A stretch of DNA of 16,305 nt from Pyrinomonadaceae bacterium (GCA_013812565.1 JACCTF010000904.1:1-16305); one strand, 5' to 3'. Positions 7,368-14,453 are shown, counted from the first letter of the stretch. Made by a program: numbers and translations. The notes: generated by a model not told the origin, from the letters alone.

Positions 7368-8624
7368 ATGCAAAAGGGTTTTGGACAAATTTACTGTCAG
7401 AGATGTCTCGGCGCAAATCAACTTGGTCAGGAACACTGCATGCGATGCGGTACGCGCTTAATGCTTGTAGTTGAGCCATCGACACTTCGTTACGAAGACG
7501 TCTTCCACGAAGCAGAGCTTCATGAGGATTTACTGGAGCGAGTCTCCGCTTTGGAGAACAAGCTTGCACGCGTCACAGAAAAACTCGATCAAGGGCTAAA
7601 TGTCTTGTTACAGCAGACGCGGAATTTCAGTTTAGATCAGGCCGCACTGACGACCCTGCTTGATGTTTTACATGAAACAAAGACGGTTGATCGAGAAGCG
7701 TATGAGCAGCTATTAAGCAAGCGATGGCAGCACGATTCGGTCGAGAGAAATGAACGTGCCCGTCATCAGAAACTGCAAGAGCGCATCATCAAAGGGTATT
7801 GCGGAAACGAAACGTCGATTTTCAAACGGTTAATCAACAAAGCCTTCGACCTGCTCAGCGAAGGGGAAGTCGTGAGCGGCATCCGCCAACTGGAACGCGC
7901 CGCCGCTTTAGCGCCGGACAATCTGCCGCTCAACTCGCTGCTCGGCGAGCACTTTTTTCGCGAAAGTAAACGGACGCTGGCGCACGATTATCTTAACCGC
8001 GCATTTCATTTGAAACCTACTGAGCCGCGCCTCTGTCTGTTGCTCGGGCTGGCCTGTGGCGATGAAGGTGATGCGGCGCGGGCGAAAGAGTTGCTCGGCG
8101 CAGCCATCGAGCGGGGCGGTACTTCTTATGCCGCACACTACGCGCTCGGGCGTTTGTTTGCCGCCGAAGATAACTGGATTGATGCCTTGTCAGAGTTCAA
8201 GCGCGCCCTGCGAGCGCAAAGTTCTCCAGAGTCGCACTACACGCTGGGGCTTGTGTACCATCAACTCAACCGTGATCGTTTAGCCGCGCGCCATTTGCAG
8301 CGATGCGTTGAGCTAGATTCGAACTATGCAGAGGCTTTGTACGCGCTCGGCTTGTTGCACCTGCGTGCCGGTAAGCGGAAACAAGCGGTTGAAACGTTCG
8401 CCGCAGCACGTACGACGGGAACGCTTAACCACTCGTGTGATCTGGCGATTAAACGCGCGTTGCGGTCGAACGAAGCGCCGCTAATGCCTTCTCTTTTCGC
8501 TACGATAGGCCAGGCAAAGAGACTGCTGGTGAGCGGCGGAGACCAGCGTTTGGCGGCTGCTTTGCGGAAAGATCTGTTTACCTCGACGCCTGATGTGTTG
8601 ACACTCATGCCGCGACCATTATAA
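7368..8624 (+). CDS. Zinc-ribbon and TPR-repeat protein of unknown function
   Basis: I do not recognise a named family for the whole 418-aa protein. The N-terminus is a compact zinc ribbon, with Cys10-x2-Cys13 and Cys24-x2-Cys27 (IYCQRCLGANQLGQEHCMRC). A charged, probably coiled-coil helix follows (about 48-80), then a mixed helical linker. Residues 153-355 form at least five TPR-like helix pairs, with the usual small and aromatic positions, for example AAHYALGRLFAAEDNWIDA, SHYTLGLVYHQLNRDRLAA and AEALYALGLLHLRAGKRKQA. No signal peptide or membrane segment is seen, so a cytoplasmic scaffold is likely, perhaps contacting nucleic acid or a protein through the ribbon. It sits between beta-oxidation genes and the yceD-rpmF-fab cluster; that position hints at, but does not show, a link to lipid metabolism or translation. 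Confidence 0.85.
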   Translation: MQKGFGQIYCQRCLGANQLGQEHCMRCGTRLMLVVEPSTLRYEDVFHEAELHEDLLERVSALENKLARVTEKLDQGLNVLLQQTRNFSLDQAALTTLLDVLHETKTVDREAYEQLLSKRWQHDSVERNERARHQKLQERIIKGYCGNETSIFKRLINKAFDLLSEGEVVSGIRQLERAAALAPDNLPLNSLLGEHFFRESKRTLAHDYLNRAFHLKPTEPRLCLLLGLACGDEGDAARAKELLGAAIERGGTSYAAHYALGRLFAAEDNWIDALSEFKRALRAQSSPESHYTLGLVYHQLNRDRLAARHLQRCVELDSNYAEALYALGLLHLRAGKRKQAVETFAAARTTGTLNHSCDLAIKRALRSNEAPLMPSLFATIGQAKRLLVSGGDQRLAAALRKDLFTSTPDVLTLMPRPL

Positions 8625-8680
8625 TTGCACGCTTTTACGCACACGCCGGCATCTGAGCGGAAAGCAGAAGTAATTAAGCA

Positions 8681-9196
8681 ATGCGGATTGAAGTTGACAA
8701 GGTGAAAGCGGCAGGGACGCCTTTTGCCCAAACATATGCGCCGGATAAGTTGGTGCTTGATGAGGAAATAGGACAGTTGACAATGGCGGCCGAGGTTTCC
8801 GGCTTCGCCTCGCGTAGCGGCAGTCAGATTCATTTGCAGGGAGACATCAAGACCAAAGTAAGATCGCGCTGCGACCGTTGTCTGAATCCCGTTATCGTGC
8901 CGGTCGACACAGACTTTGACGTAATATATATCCCGGCCTCGGATGATGTGTTGGATGAAAACTTAGAATTACAGAAAGATGATCTGAACTTCTCAGTTTT
9001 CGAGGAGGGTACGATTGACCTAGATGAGTTGGTGCGCGAGCAGGTCTTGTTAGCAATGCCTTCGCGCCTTTTATGCCGCGAGGAATGTAGGGGTCTGTGT
9101 CCGACCTGCGGCGTTGATCTAAATGCCGACACGTGTCCGTGCGGCAGAAAAGAAGTTGATCCGCGCTGGTCAGCGCTTAGGGATTTGCGATTTTAG
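8681..9196 (+). CDS. yceD: YceD family protein (DUF177), Cys-rich C-terminus
   Basis: The YceD/DUF177 family is widely found directly before rpmF and is linked in bacteria and plastids to 23S rRNA accumulation; its molecular activity is not established. The 171-aa protein has the family's pattern: a beta-rich N-terminal half, Cys64-x2-Cys67 in RCDRCLNPV, an acidic middle, and a C-terminal Cys cluster (132, 136, 140, 143, 152, 154) in a CREECRGLCPTCG-type motif, probably binding zinc. The ATG at 8681 has only a weak purine-rich region upstream. The last codons and the TAG stop lie inside heptad array D, so the C-terminal residues RDLRF are encoded by the repeat. It is followed at 76 nt by rpmF. 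Confidence 0.9.
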   Translation: MRIEVDKVKAAGTPFAQTYAPDKLVLDEEIGQLTMAAEVSGFASRSGSQIHLQGDIKTKVRSRCDRCLNPVIVPVDTDFDVIYIPASDDVLDENLELQKDDLNFSVFEEGTIDLDELVREQVLLAMPSRLLCREECRGLCPTCGVDLNADTCPCGRKEVDPRWSALRDLRF

Positions 9197-9256
9197 GTTT
9201 GCGATTTTCAAGAACTTTGGTTCAGATCCGCAAATCGGCAGTTGCAAATCTAAAAT
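9182..9256. repeat. Heptad-repeat hairpin D, spanning the yceD stop codon and rpmF leader
   Basis: Left array: four heptamers in register from 9182 to 9209 (GATTTGC, then GATTTTA, GGTTTGC and GATTTTC). On the right, two GCAAATC copies (9230-9236 and 9244-9250) are exactly 14 nt apart. The best stem pairs 9190-9202 with 9244-9256, 13 bp with one G-T pair. The hairpin foot is 6 nt before the AAGGAG of rpmF. The heptamer is the same as in array B, about 6.9 kb away. Confidence 0.8.
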
Positions 9257-9272
9257 TTATTGAAGGAGCTTT

Positions 9273-9458
9273 ATGCCTAATCCGAAACGTCGTCATTCGA
9301 AAGCGCGCAAAAACAAACGACGCGCTCATGATGCTTTGCGTGCGCCGCAAACATCGCTTTGTCCAAACTGCCAAGAGCCGCGCCAACCGCATCGTGTGTG
9401 TCCGAAGTGCGGTTTCTACAAAAACCGTGAAGTGATTCGAATCGAACAGGGACTATAA
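9273..9458 (+). CDS. rpmF: Large ribosomal subunit protein bL32
   Basis: Small basic protein of the 50S subunit, 61 aa. The N-terminus MPNPKRRHSKARKNKRRAHD is diagnostic. It is the zinc-binding form, with Cys30-x2-Cys33 (CPNC) and Cys43-x2-Cys46 (CPKC) both intact. A strong AAGGAG (9263-9268) lies 4 nt before the ATG. Its place between yceD and plsX is the common bacterial arrangement linking ribosome assembly with lipid synthesis. Confidence 0.97.
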   Translation: MPNPKRRHSKARKNKRRAHDALRAPQTSLCPNCQEPRQPHRVCPKCGFYKNREVIRIEQGL

Positions 9459-9490
9459 GCGTGCAGCGGGAACACGGGAACCCGCACGCT
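9458..9490 (+). other. Hairpin between rpmF and plsX
   Basis: Bases 9458-9464 (AGCGTGC) pair with 9484-9490, and 9468-9470 (GGG) with 9481-9483, leaving a 3-nt bulge and a 10-nt loop. There is no T run, so it is unlikely to terminate. It fills the space where the plsX ribosome-binding site would be expected, ending 6 nt before the plsX ATG, and may affect the ratio of rpmF to plsX translation. Confidence 0.45.
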
Positions 9491-9496
9491 CATTAG

Positions 9497-10561
9497 ATGA
9501 AGCATGTACGCCAATTAACCGGCAAAGTCGTCGTCGATGCTATGGGCAGCGACCGCGCGCCGCATACGGAAGTGGATGGCGCTTTGCAGGCGGCGCGTGA
9601 CCTCGGAATTGGTGTGGTCCTTGTCGGCCAAACGGAAAAGGTCGAACCAGAGTTGCGGCGCTGCGGCTGGCGGGGTTCGGGTGATCAGGGTGTTGAGTTG
9701 GTCGCGGCCGAGGAAGTCATCGGCATGGACGAGCCGGTTGCGATGGCGGTACGGCGCAAGAAGAAAAGTTCACTGCGGGTGGCCGCACGACTAGTCGCGG
9801 AAGGTAAAGCTGACGGCTTTGTTTCAGCGGGAAACACCGGCGCGGCAATGGCAACGGCAATGATGGTGATCGGTCTGTTGCCGGGCGTGGATCGACCGGC
9901 GCTTGCCGCCCTAATTCCGACTAAACAAGGAAAGCCGACGCTGCTGCTTGACGTGGGTGCTAACTCCGATTGTAAACCACTGCACCTCGCGCAGTTCGCC
10001 ATTATGGGTGACGCGTATTCACGCACAGTGCTTGGCACGCTGCGGCCGACTGTTGGTTTAATGAGCATTGGGGAAGAAGAAGCCAAGGGAAGCGAGCTAA
10101 CTAAAGAAGCCTTTCCGTTGCTGCGCGATTTGTCTAATGTGAACTTTGTCGGTAATGTCGAAGGACGCGACGTGTTCACAGGCGCTGTCGATGTAATCGT
10201 CACCGACGGCTTTACCGGCAATGTTATGCTCAAATTGTCAGAAGGGCTATCCGATGCCGTGCTTTCAATGATTAAACGGGAGTTGCGTTCGACGGTTGTT
10301 AGCAGGACCGGCGCGATGCTCGTCCGGCCAGCTTTTCAAAGGCTTAAAAAGCGCTTGGATTATTCTGAGTCCGGTGGCGCGCCGCTTTTGGGAGTGCGGC
10401 AGATCGTCGTGATCGGTCATGGAAGCTCCAATGCGCGCGCGATACGTAATGCCGTGCGTACCGTTAAAGAGTTTTCCGAGCATCGTGCCAACGAGCGGAT
10501 TGAACAGGGGATTGCAACGGACGTACAAGCCTCCAAAGCTTTATATGCGGTGGCCGACTAA
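9497..10561 (+). CDS. plsX: Phosphate acyltransferase PlsX
   Basis: Converts acyl-ACP and phosphate to acyl phosphate, the first step of the PlsX/PlsY route to phosphatidic acid. The 354-aa protein shows the expected blocks: VVVDAMGSDRAP (11-22), SAGNTGAAMATA (110-121), GVDRPALAALIPT (130-142), LDVGANSDCKP (151-161) and TDGFTGNVMLKLSEG in the second half. The ATG at 9497 is chosen because an in-frame TAG sits immediately before it. No Shine-Dalgarno sequence is visible there; a GC-rich hairpin lies directly upstream. plsX, fabH, fabD, acpP and fabF follow in the classical order, so acyl-ACP made by the cluster is fed to membrane lipid synthesis. Confidence 0.95.
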   Translation: MKHVRQLTGKVVVDAMGSDRAPHTEVDGALQAARDLGIGVVLVGQTEKVEPELRRCGWRGSGDQGVELVAAEEVIGMDEPVAMAVRRKKKSSLRVAARLVAEGKADGFVSAGNTGAAMATAMMVIGLLPGVDRPALAALIPTKQGKPTLLLDVGANSDCKPLHLAQFAIMGDAYSRTVLGTLRPTVGLMSIGEEEAKGSELTKEAFPLLRDLSNVNFVGNVEGRDVFTGAVDVIVTDGFTGNVMLKLSEGLSDAVLSMIKRELRSTVVSRTGAMLVRPAFQRLKKRLDYSESGGAPLLGVRQIVVIGHGSSNARAIRNAVRTVKEFSEHRANERIEQGIATDVQASKALYAVAD

Positions 10562-10589
10562 AAACTTGGGGAAAGAACGGGCGAGGAAG

Positions 10590-11576
10590 ATGGCAAACAT
10601 AAATGCTGGCGTTCTAAGCACCGGGCGCGCGTTTCCAGAGGGGGTACTCACCAACGCTGATCTGGAGATGATGGTGGACACTTCAGATGATTGGATCACC
10701 ACACGCACCGGCATCAAGCAACGACATAAAGCCGGTGAGGGCGAATACACTTCGCTGTTCGCTGTTCGTGCCGCGAGGCAGGCCATCGAGCGTGCGCGGA
10801 TTGATCCCTCCGAAGTAGATCTGCTGATCTGCGCCACCGTGACACCCGATCAATTACTGCCCGCAACCGCTTGTTTAATCCAAGCAGAACTTGGCGCCCA
10901 TCGCGCTGCCGCTTTTGATCTAGTAGCCGCCTGCTCGGGCTTTATCTATGGAGTAACGCTTGCGAATCAAATGATTCGCGCGAAGCAAGCGCGTTATGCG
11001 CTCGTAATCGGTGCAGAAATACTTACTCGCTATGTTGATTACACTGACCGCACAACCTGCGTGATCTTCGGCGACGGAGCAGGCGCTGCAATACTTGGCC
11101 CGGTTGAGAGCGAGCGCGGCATCCTCGCCGCGCGCATACGCTCCGACGGACGCTTCGCTGAACAACTGCACGCCACCGGCGGCGGCACCCGTCTGGGCAC
11201 AACTGCTCAAACCCTCAACTCCGGATTGCACTTTTACAAAATGCGCGGCAACGAACTGTTCAAGGTCGCAGTGCGCTCGATGACGGACATCTCGCTTGAG
11301 GTGCTCAAAGAAGCGAACTTGACCCCCGATGACATACATCTCTTTGTTCCACATCAAGCCAATCAGCGCATTACCGAGGCGGTTGCCGACAAACTGGGTG
11401 TTGATTCCTCGCGCGTCTTCTCAAACATCGCGATGCACGGCAACACTTCATCAGCCTCGATTCCAATTGCTCTGGATGAGTGTGTTGAAACCGAGCGCTT
11501 GCATGATCGCGACCTGGTTCTTATGACCTCGTTCGGCGGCGGCGCGACATGGGGCGCGGTGCTAATGCGCTGGTAA
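10590..11576 (+). CDS. fabH: Beta-ketoacyl-ACP synthase III (FabH)
   Basis: Starts type II fatty acid synthesis by condensing acetyl-CoA with malonyl-ACP. With the ATG at 10590 it has 328 aa, near the family norm, and begins MANINAGVLSTGRAFPEGVLTN followed by DTSDDWITTRTGI. The catalytic triad is complete: Cys115 in LVAACSGFIYG, His255 in VPHQANQR, Asn285 in AMHGNTSSAS. GDGAGAAILG (161-170) and the terminal SFGGGATWGAVL are also typical. The frame is open 57 codons further into plsX, but that part reads as out-of-frame plsX. A GAGGA lies only 2 nt before the ATG, with a GGGGAAAG further upstream. It lies 28 nt after plsX. Confidence 0.95.
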   Translation: MANINAGVLSTGRAFPEGVLTNADLEMMVDTSDDWITTRTGIKQRHKAGEGEYTSLFAVRAARQAIERARIDPSEVDLLICATVTPDQLLPATACLIQAELGAHRAAAFDLVAACSGFIYGVTLANQMIRAKQARYALVIGAEILTRYVDYTDRTTCVIFGDGAGAAILGPVESERGILAARIRSDGRFAEQLHATGGGTRLGTTAQTLNSGLHFYKMRGNELFKVAVRSMTDISLEVLKEANLTPDDIHLFVPHQANQRITEAVADKLGVDSSRVFSNIAMHGNTSSASIPIALDECVETERLHDRDLVLMTSFGGGATWGAVLMRW

Positions 11577-11584
11577 GGAGAAGA

Positions 11585-11648
11585 AGTGACAAGTAAACAG
11601 TAAACAGTGACAAGATAAAATCAGTTCGTCACTTGTCACTTGTCACTG
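11585..11648. repeat. Heptad-repeat hairpin E, between fabH and fabD
   Basis: Left array: five heptamers in register from 11585 to 11619 (AGTGACA, then AGTAAAC twice, AGTGACA and AGATAAA). Right array: CGTCACT at 11627, then TGTCACT at 11634 and 11641. A 10-bp stem can form between 11605-11614 and 11639-11648, or a 9-bp stem one register inward; the outer AGTGACA (11585) also pairs with TGTCACT (11641). Several registers are therefore possible. The right arm ends 5 nt before the fabD ATG. Confidence 0.85.
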
Positions 11649-11653
11649 CTTTT

Positions 11654-12622
11654 ATGTCTGTTGCTTACATCTTCCCTGGGCAAGGTTCGCAGTATGCGGG
11701 TATGGGTCGCAACTTGGCGGAGAACTCTTCGGTCGCGCGTGAGGTTTTTGAAGAAGCGGACGAGGTCCTTGGTTTCTCTTTGTCGCGATTGTGCTTTGAG
11801 GGATCAGCGGAAGAATTGCAATCAACGGAGAACACGCAGCCTGCAATCCTCGCCGTGTCGATTGCCGCCTGGCGCGTTGTCAAAGCGACAGGGTTTCCGT
11901 CGCCGAACTATGTTGCCGGACACAGCCTTGGTGAGTATTCTGCATTGGTCGCGGCTAGTGCTTTGACGCTCGCCTCGGCACTGAAGACTGTACGCGCGCG
12001 GGGGCGTTACATGCAGGAAGCTGTGCCGCTCGGAGCTGGAGCGATGGCCGCCGTCGGCGCAGAGTTGCAAGTTGTGATGGAGGTGTGTGCGCAATCGCAG
12101 CAGTACGGAATCTGCGCTCTAGCGAACATCAACTCGCCGAGGCAGATTGTGATTGCTGGCGATGTGGCGGCAGTAGACTTTGCTATTGAACTGTTGACGG
12201 AACAGGGTATAAGGCGCGTTAAAAAATTGAACGTGAGCGCTCCATTTCACTGCGCGTTGATGCGACCGGCCGAGGAGCGTCTGGCAAGCGAGTTGGCGGC
12301 GATTGAGTTTCGCGATTTGGGCGTGCCGCTGGTGACAAACGTGGACGCAACTTTAATTAGCCGGGGCACCGAAGCACGCGACGCACTTCGGCGGCAGGTC
12401 TCGGCGACGGTGCGTTGGCAGGAATCCGTCGAGTTGTTGCGAAGCGAAGGCGTCACAATGTTTGTCGAGGTCGGTCCCGGCAAAGTGCTCTCCGGACTGG
12501 CGCGGCATATCGAGCCTGATGCGCTTTGCATGAACGTTGAAGATGAGGCGAGCCTTCATAGAGCGCAGGCGATTATTTCCGAACGCGCAAAGTCCGGTGA
12601 ACACGCGGCAGCTAACGCTTGA
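11654..12622 (+). CDS. fabD: Malonyl-CoA:ACP transacylase (FabD)
   Basis: Transfers malonyl from CoA to ACP, providing the extender unit for fatty acid synthesis. From the ATG at 11654 the protein has 322 aa and begins MSVAYIFPGQGSQYAGMG, the family N-terminus. Catalytic Ser91 is in VAGHSLGEYSA, Arg116 in RARGRYMQ, catalytic His199 in SAPFHCALMRPA, and VEVGPGKVLSGL lies near the C-terminus. An in-frame TTG at 11633 would add seven residues encoded by the repeat, and I reject it. There is no Shine-Dalgarno sequence before the ATG because array E occupies that position, so initiation may depend on the hairpin or on coupling. It is followed by acpP without an intervening fabG. Confidence 0.95.
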   Translation: MSVAYIFPGQGSQYAGMGRNLAENSSVAREVFEEADEVLGFSLSRLCFEGSAEELQSTENTQPAILAVSIAAWRVVKATGFPSPNYVAGHSLGEYSALVAASALTLASALKTVRARGRYMQEAVPLGAGAMAAVGAELQVVMEVCAQSQQYGICALANINSPRQIVIAGDVAAVDFAIELLTEQGIRRVKKLNVSAPFHCALMRPAEERLASELAAIEFRDLGVPLVTNVDATLISRGTEARDALRRQVSATVRWQESVELLRSEGVTMFVEVGPGKVLSGLARHIEPDALCMNVEDEASLHRAQAIISERAKSGEHAAANA

Positions 12623-12695
12623 CCGCTGGTTGGATCTGGATTGTTCGTTTCTAAAGCTTTATAACTTTTAATATACAACAGGAGCTAAAACCGTA

Positions 12696-12941
12696 ATGCC
12701 TGATCAAGAGATAGAAAGTAAGGTGAAGCAAATTATTGTTGATGAACTTGGTGTGGACGAAAACGAAGTCACACCGAACGCTCGCTTCATTGATGACCTG
12801 GGTGCTGACTCGCTTGACACCGTTGAGCTTGTGATGAGATTCGAGGAAGAGTTCGGCATCGAGATTCCGGATGAAGATGCAGAGAAGATTCAAAGCGTGC
12901 GCGACGCGTACAATTACATCGACCAACATTCGAAAAAATAA
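12696..12941 (+). CDS. acpP: Acyl carrier protein
   Basis: Carries growing acyl chains on a 4'-phosphopantetheine arm. The 81-aa acidic protein has the modification motif [14 protein letters not shown] with Ser39 as attachment site, and the usual four-helix pattern ([30 protein letters not shown]). GGAG at 12681-12684 lies 11 nt before the ATG. The 73-nt gap upstream is AT-rich and contains TATAAC and TAATAT, possible -10 boxes, but no good -35 box is in register, so a separate acpP promoter is only a possibility. fabG would normally precede this gene. Confidence 0.97.
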   Translation: MPDQEIESKVKQIIVDELGVDENEVTPNARFIDDLGADSLDTVELVMRFEEEFGIEIPDEDAEKIQSVRDAYNYIDQHSKK

Positions 12942-13095
12942 CAGGGCCACGAAGCAGTCGCTTTCCGGTCAGCGCATTTAGAGTTCAGCAATTCGTCGGA
13001 CAAAGCGTGCCCGCGAGCCTGATCAGCCTGTGCTGGTTGAGCAGTGGTTGCTTCTCATGAAAGTAGGGTTCACACACCGCCAATGGTTTTACAAC

Positions 13096-13101
13096 AAGGA
13101 G
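13096..13101 (+). promoter_or_regulatory. Shine-Dalgarno sequence that fixes a TTG start for fabF
   Basis: AAGGAG lies 8 nt upstream of TTG at 13110, which is followed by codons for KRRVVVTGLG, the classic KAS II start. This favours the TTG over the GTG 66 nt further upstream. Confidence 0.7.
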
Positions 13102-13109
13102 CATTCATC

Positions 13110-14354
13110 TTGAAACGTCGCGTTGTGGTAACTGGCCTCGGTCTCATCACCCCGGTTGGCAACAGCGTCGAAGATGCATGGGGGGCGTTGATGAACGGGC
13201 GCAGCGGCGTCGGTTACATACAGAAATTTGACACCTCGAGCTTCCCTGTCAGAATCGCCGCTGAAGTCAAAAACTTCGATCCGCTGCGTTTCATCGAGAA
13301 GAAAGAGGCGCGCAAGATGGGAGCCTTCATCCACTACGCAATCGCCGCTTCTGATGAAGCGCTTCGTCATAGCGGGTTGCGTATCACAGAGGAGAATGCC
13401 GAGCAGGTCGGTACGTACATCAGCAGCGGCATCGGCGACTTTTGGGCGATTGAACGCGAGCACTCAAAGCTTTTGAATGAAGGGCCGCACCGCGTTTCAC
13501 CCTTCTTTATCCCGTCGGCAATCGTTAACCTGGCAGCCGGTCAAGTTTCGATCCGCACCGGCGCGAAGGGACCGAACTCGGCGACTGCAACGGCGTGCGC
13601 CGCGGGTGCTCACGCCATCGGCGACAGCTTTAAAATTATCCAGCGCGGCGACGCCGATGTGATGATCTGTGGAGGCGCTGAATCAGCGATCACGCCGATG
13701 AGTGTCGCGGGTTTTGCCGCGATGCGTGCTCTATCAACGCGCAATGATGATCCACTGCGCGCATCACGCCCGTTTGACGCGCAACGCGATGGTTTCGTGA
13801 TCGGTGAGGGCGCGGGCATTTTGATTCTCGAAGAGCTGGAAACCGCCCGGCGGCGTGGCGCACGCATTTACGCTGAGATTGTCGGGTACGGTATGACCGC
13901 TGATGCTTTTCACATCACCATGCCGGATGACACTCAATCCGGCGTCACGCGCGTCATGGAAAAGGCTCTGCGAGATGCCGGTACGACGCCCGAAGCAATC
14001 GGGTACATCAACGCGCATGGCACATCCACCCCTTACGGCGATAAATCTGAAACACTCGCGATCAAGAAAACCTTTGGCGAGCATGCCTATAAACTCGCCG
14101 TTAGCTCAACCAAATCGATGACCGGACATCTGCTCGGCGCAGCCGGTGGCATCGAAGCGGTCTTCTCCGTGCTCGCGATTATTCATCAAATGCTGCCGCC
14201 GACGATCAACTACACAAATCCCGATCCCGAATGCGATCTGGACTACGTACCAAACGAACCGCGCCAAATGAAGGTGGAATACGCGCTCTCCAACGGCTTC
14301 GGCTTCGGCGGCACAAACGCGGCGCTGCTCTTCAAGCGTTATCACGAAGAGTGA
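13110..14354 (+). CDS. fabF: Beta-ketoacyl-ACP synthase II (FabF)
   Basis: Elongating condensing enzyme of type II fatty acid synthesis. From the TTG at 13110 the protein has 414 aa, the normal size, beginning MKRRVVVTGLGLITPVGN. Active-site Cys163 is in ATATACAAGAHAIG, His303 in NAHGTSTPYGD, His340 in SSTKSMTGHLLGAAGG, and the C-terminus has GFGFGGTNAALLF. The start is set by AAGGAG at 13096-13101; the longer frame from GTG at 13044 adds 22 residues unlike KAS II. The 168-nt gap from acpP is long for this cluster and shows no other feature that I can name. A hairpin with a T run follows the gene. Confidence 0.95.
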   Translation: MKRRVVVTGLGLITPVGNSVEDAWGALMNGRSGVGYIQKFDTSSFPVRIAAEVKNFDPLRFIEKKEARKMGAFIHYAIAASDEALRHSGLRITEENAEQVGTYISSGIGDFWAIEREHSKLLNEGPHRVSPFFIPSAIVNLAAGQVSIRTGAKGPNSATATACAAGAHAIGDSFKIIQRGDADVMICGGAESAITPMSVAGFAAMRALSTRNDDPLRASRPFDAQRDGFVIGEGAGILILEELETARRRGARIYAEIVGYGMTADAFHITMPDDTQSGVTRVMEKALRDAGTTPEAIGYINAHGTSTPYGDKSETLAIKKTFGEHAYKLAVSSTKSMTGHLLGAAGGIEAVFSVLAIIHQMLPPTINYTNPDPECDLDYVPNEPRQMKVEYALSNGFGFGGTNAALLFKRYHEE

Positions 14355-14363
14355 TCAATAGCA

Positions 14364-14430
14364 GATGTTAGATGTCAGATGCTAGATGTCAGTTTCAGGG
14401 CAACTGCTAACATCTTAGCATCAGGCATCT
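14364..14430. repeat. Heptad-repeat hairpin F, between fabF and etfB
   Basis: Left array: four heptamers in perfect register from 14364 to 14391 (GATGTTA, then GATGTCA, GATGCTA and GATGTCA). Right array: TAACATC (14408), TTAGCATC (14415, one base longer) and AGGCATC (14423). Bases 14370-14392 pair with about 14406-14430 over some 23 positions, with two mismatches and one bulged base. The loop is about 13 nt. Confidence 0.85.
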
Positions 14431-14439
14431 TTTTATTTT
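14370..14439 (+). terminator. Possible terminator or attenuator formed by heptad hairpin F
   Basis: The right arm of hairpin F runs directly into TCTTTTTATTTT (14428-14439). A long stem followed by a T run on the transcribed strand fits intrinsic termination after fabF. Only 14 nt then remain before the etfB ATG and I see no promoter there, so full termination would leave etfBA without a start site. Partial attenuation is more likely. Confidence 0.45.
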
Positions 14440-14453
14440 GTTGTGAGGAATAG

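Noticed and set aside
10419..10589. 57-codon N-terminal extension of FabH
   Set aside because: It is out-of-frame plsX coding sequence; FabH proteins begin close to the chosen ATG at 10590.
12942..13095. Possible small RNA or gene in the acpP-fabF gap
   Set aside because: I see no convincing terminator, promoter, ORF or repeat there; length alone is not evidence.
13044..13109. 22-codon N-terminal extension of FabF from a GTG
   Set aside because: AAGGAG is placed correctly for the TTG at 13110, and KAS II proteins begin with KRRVVVTGLG.
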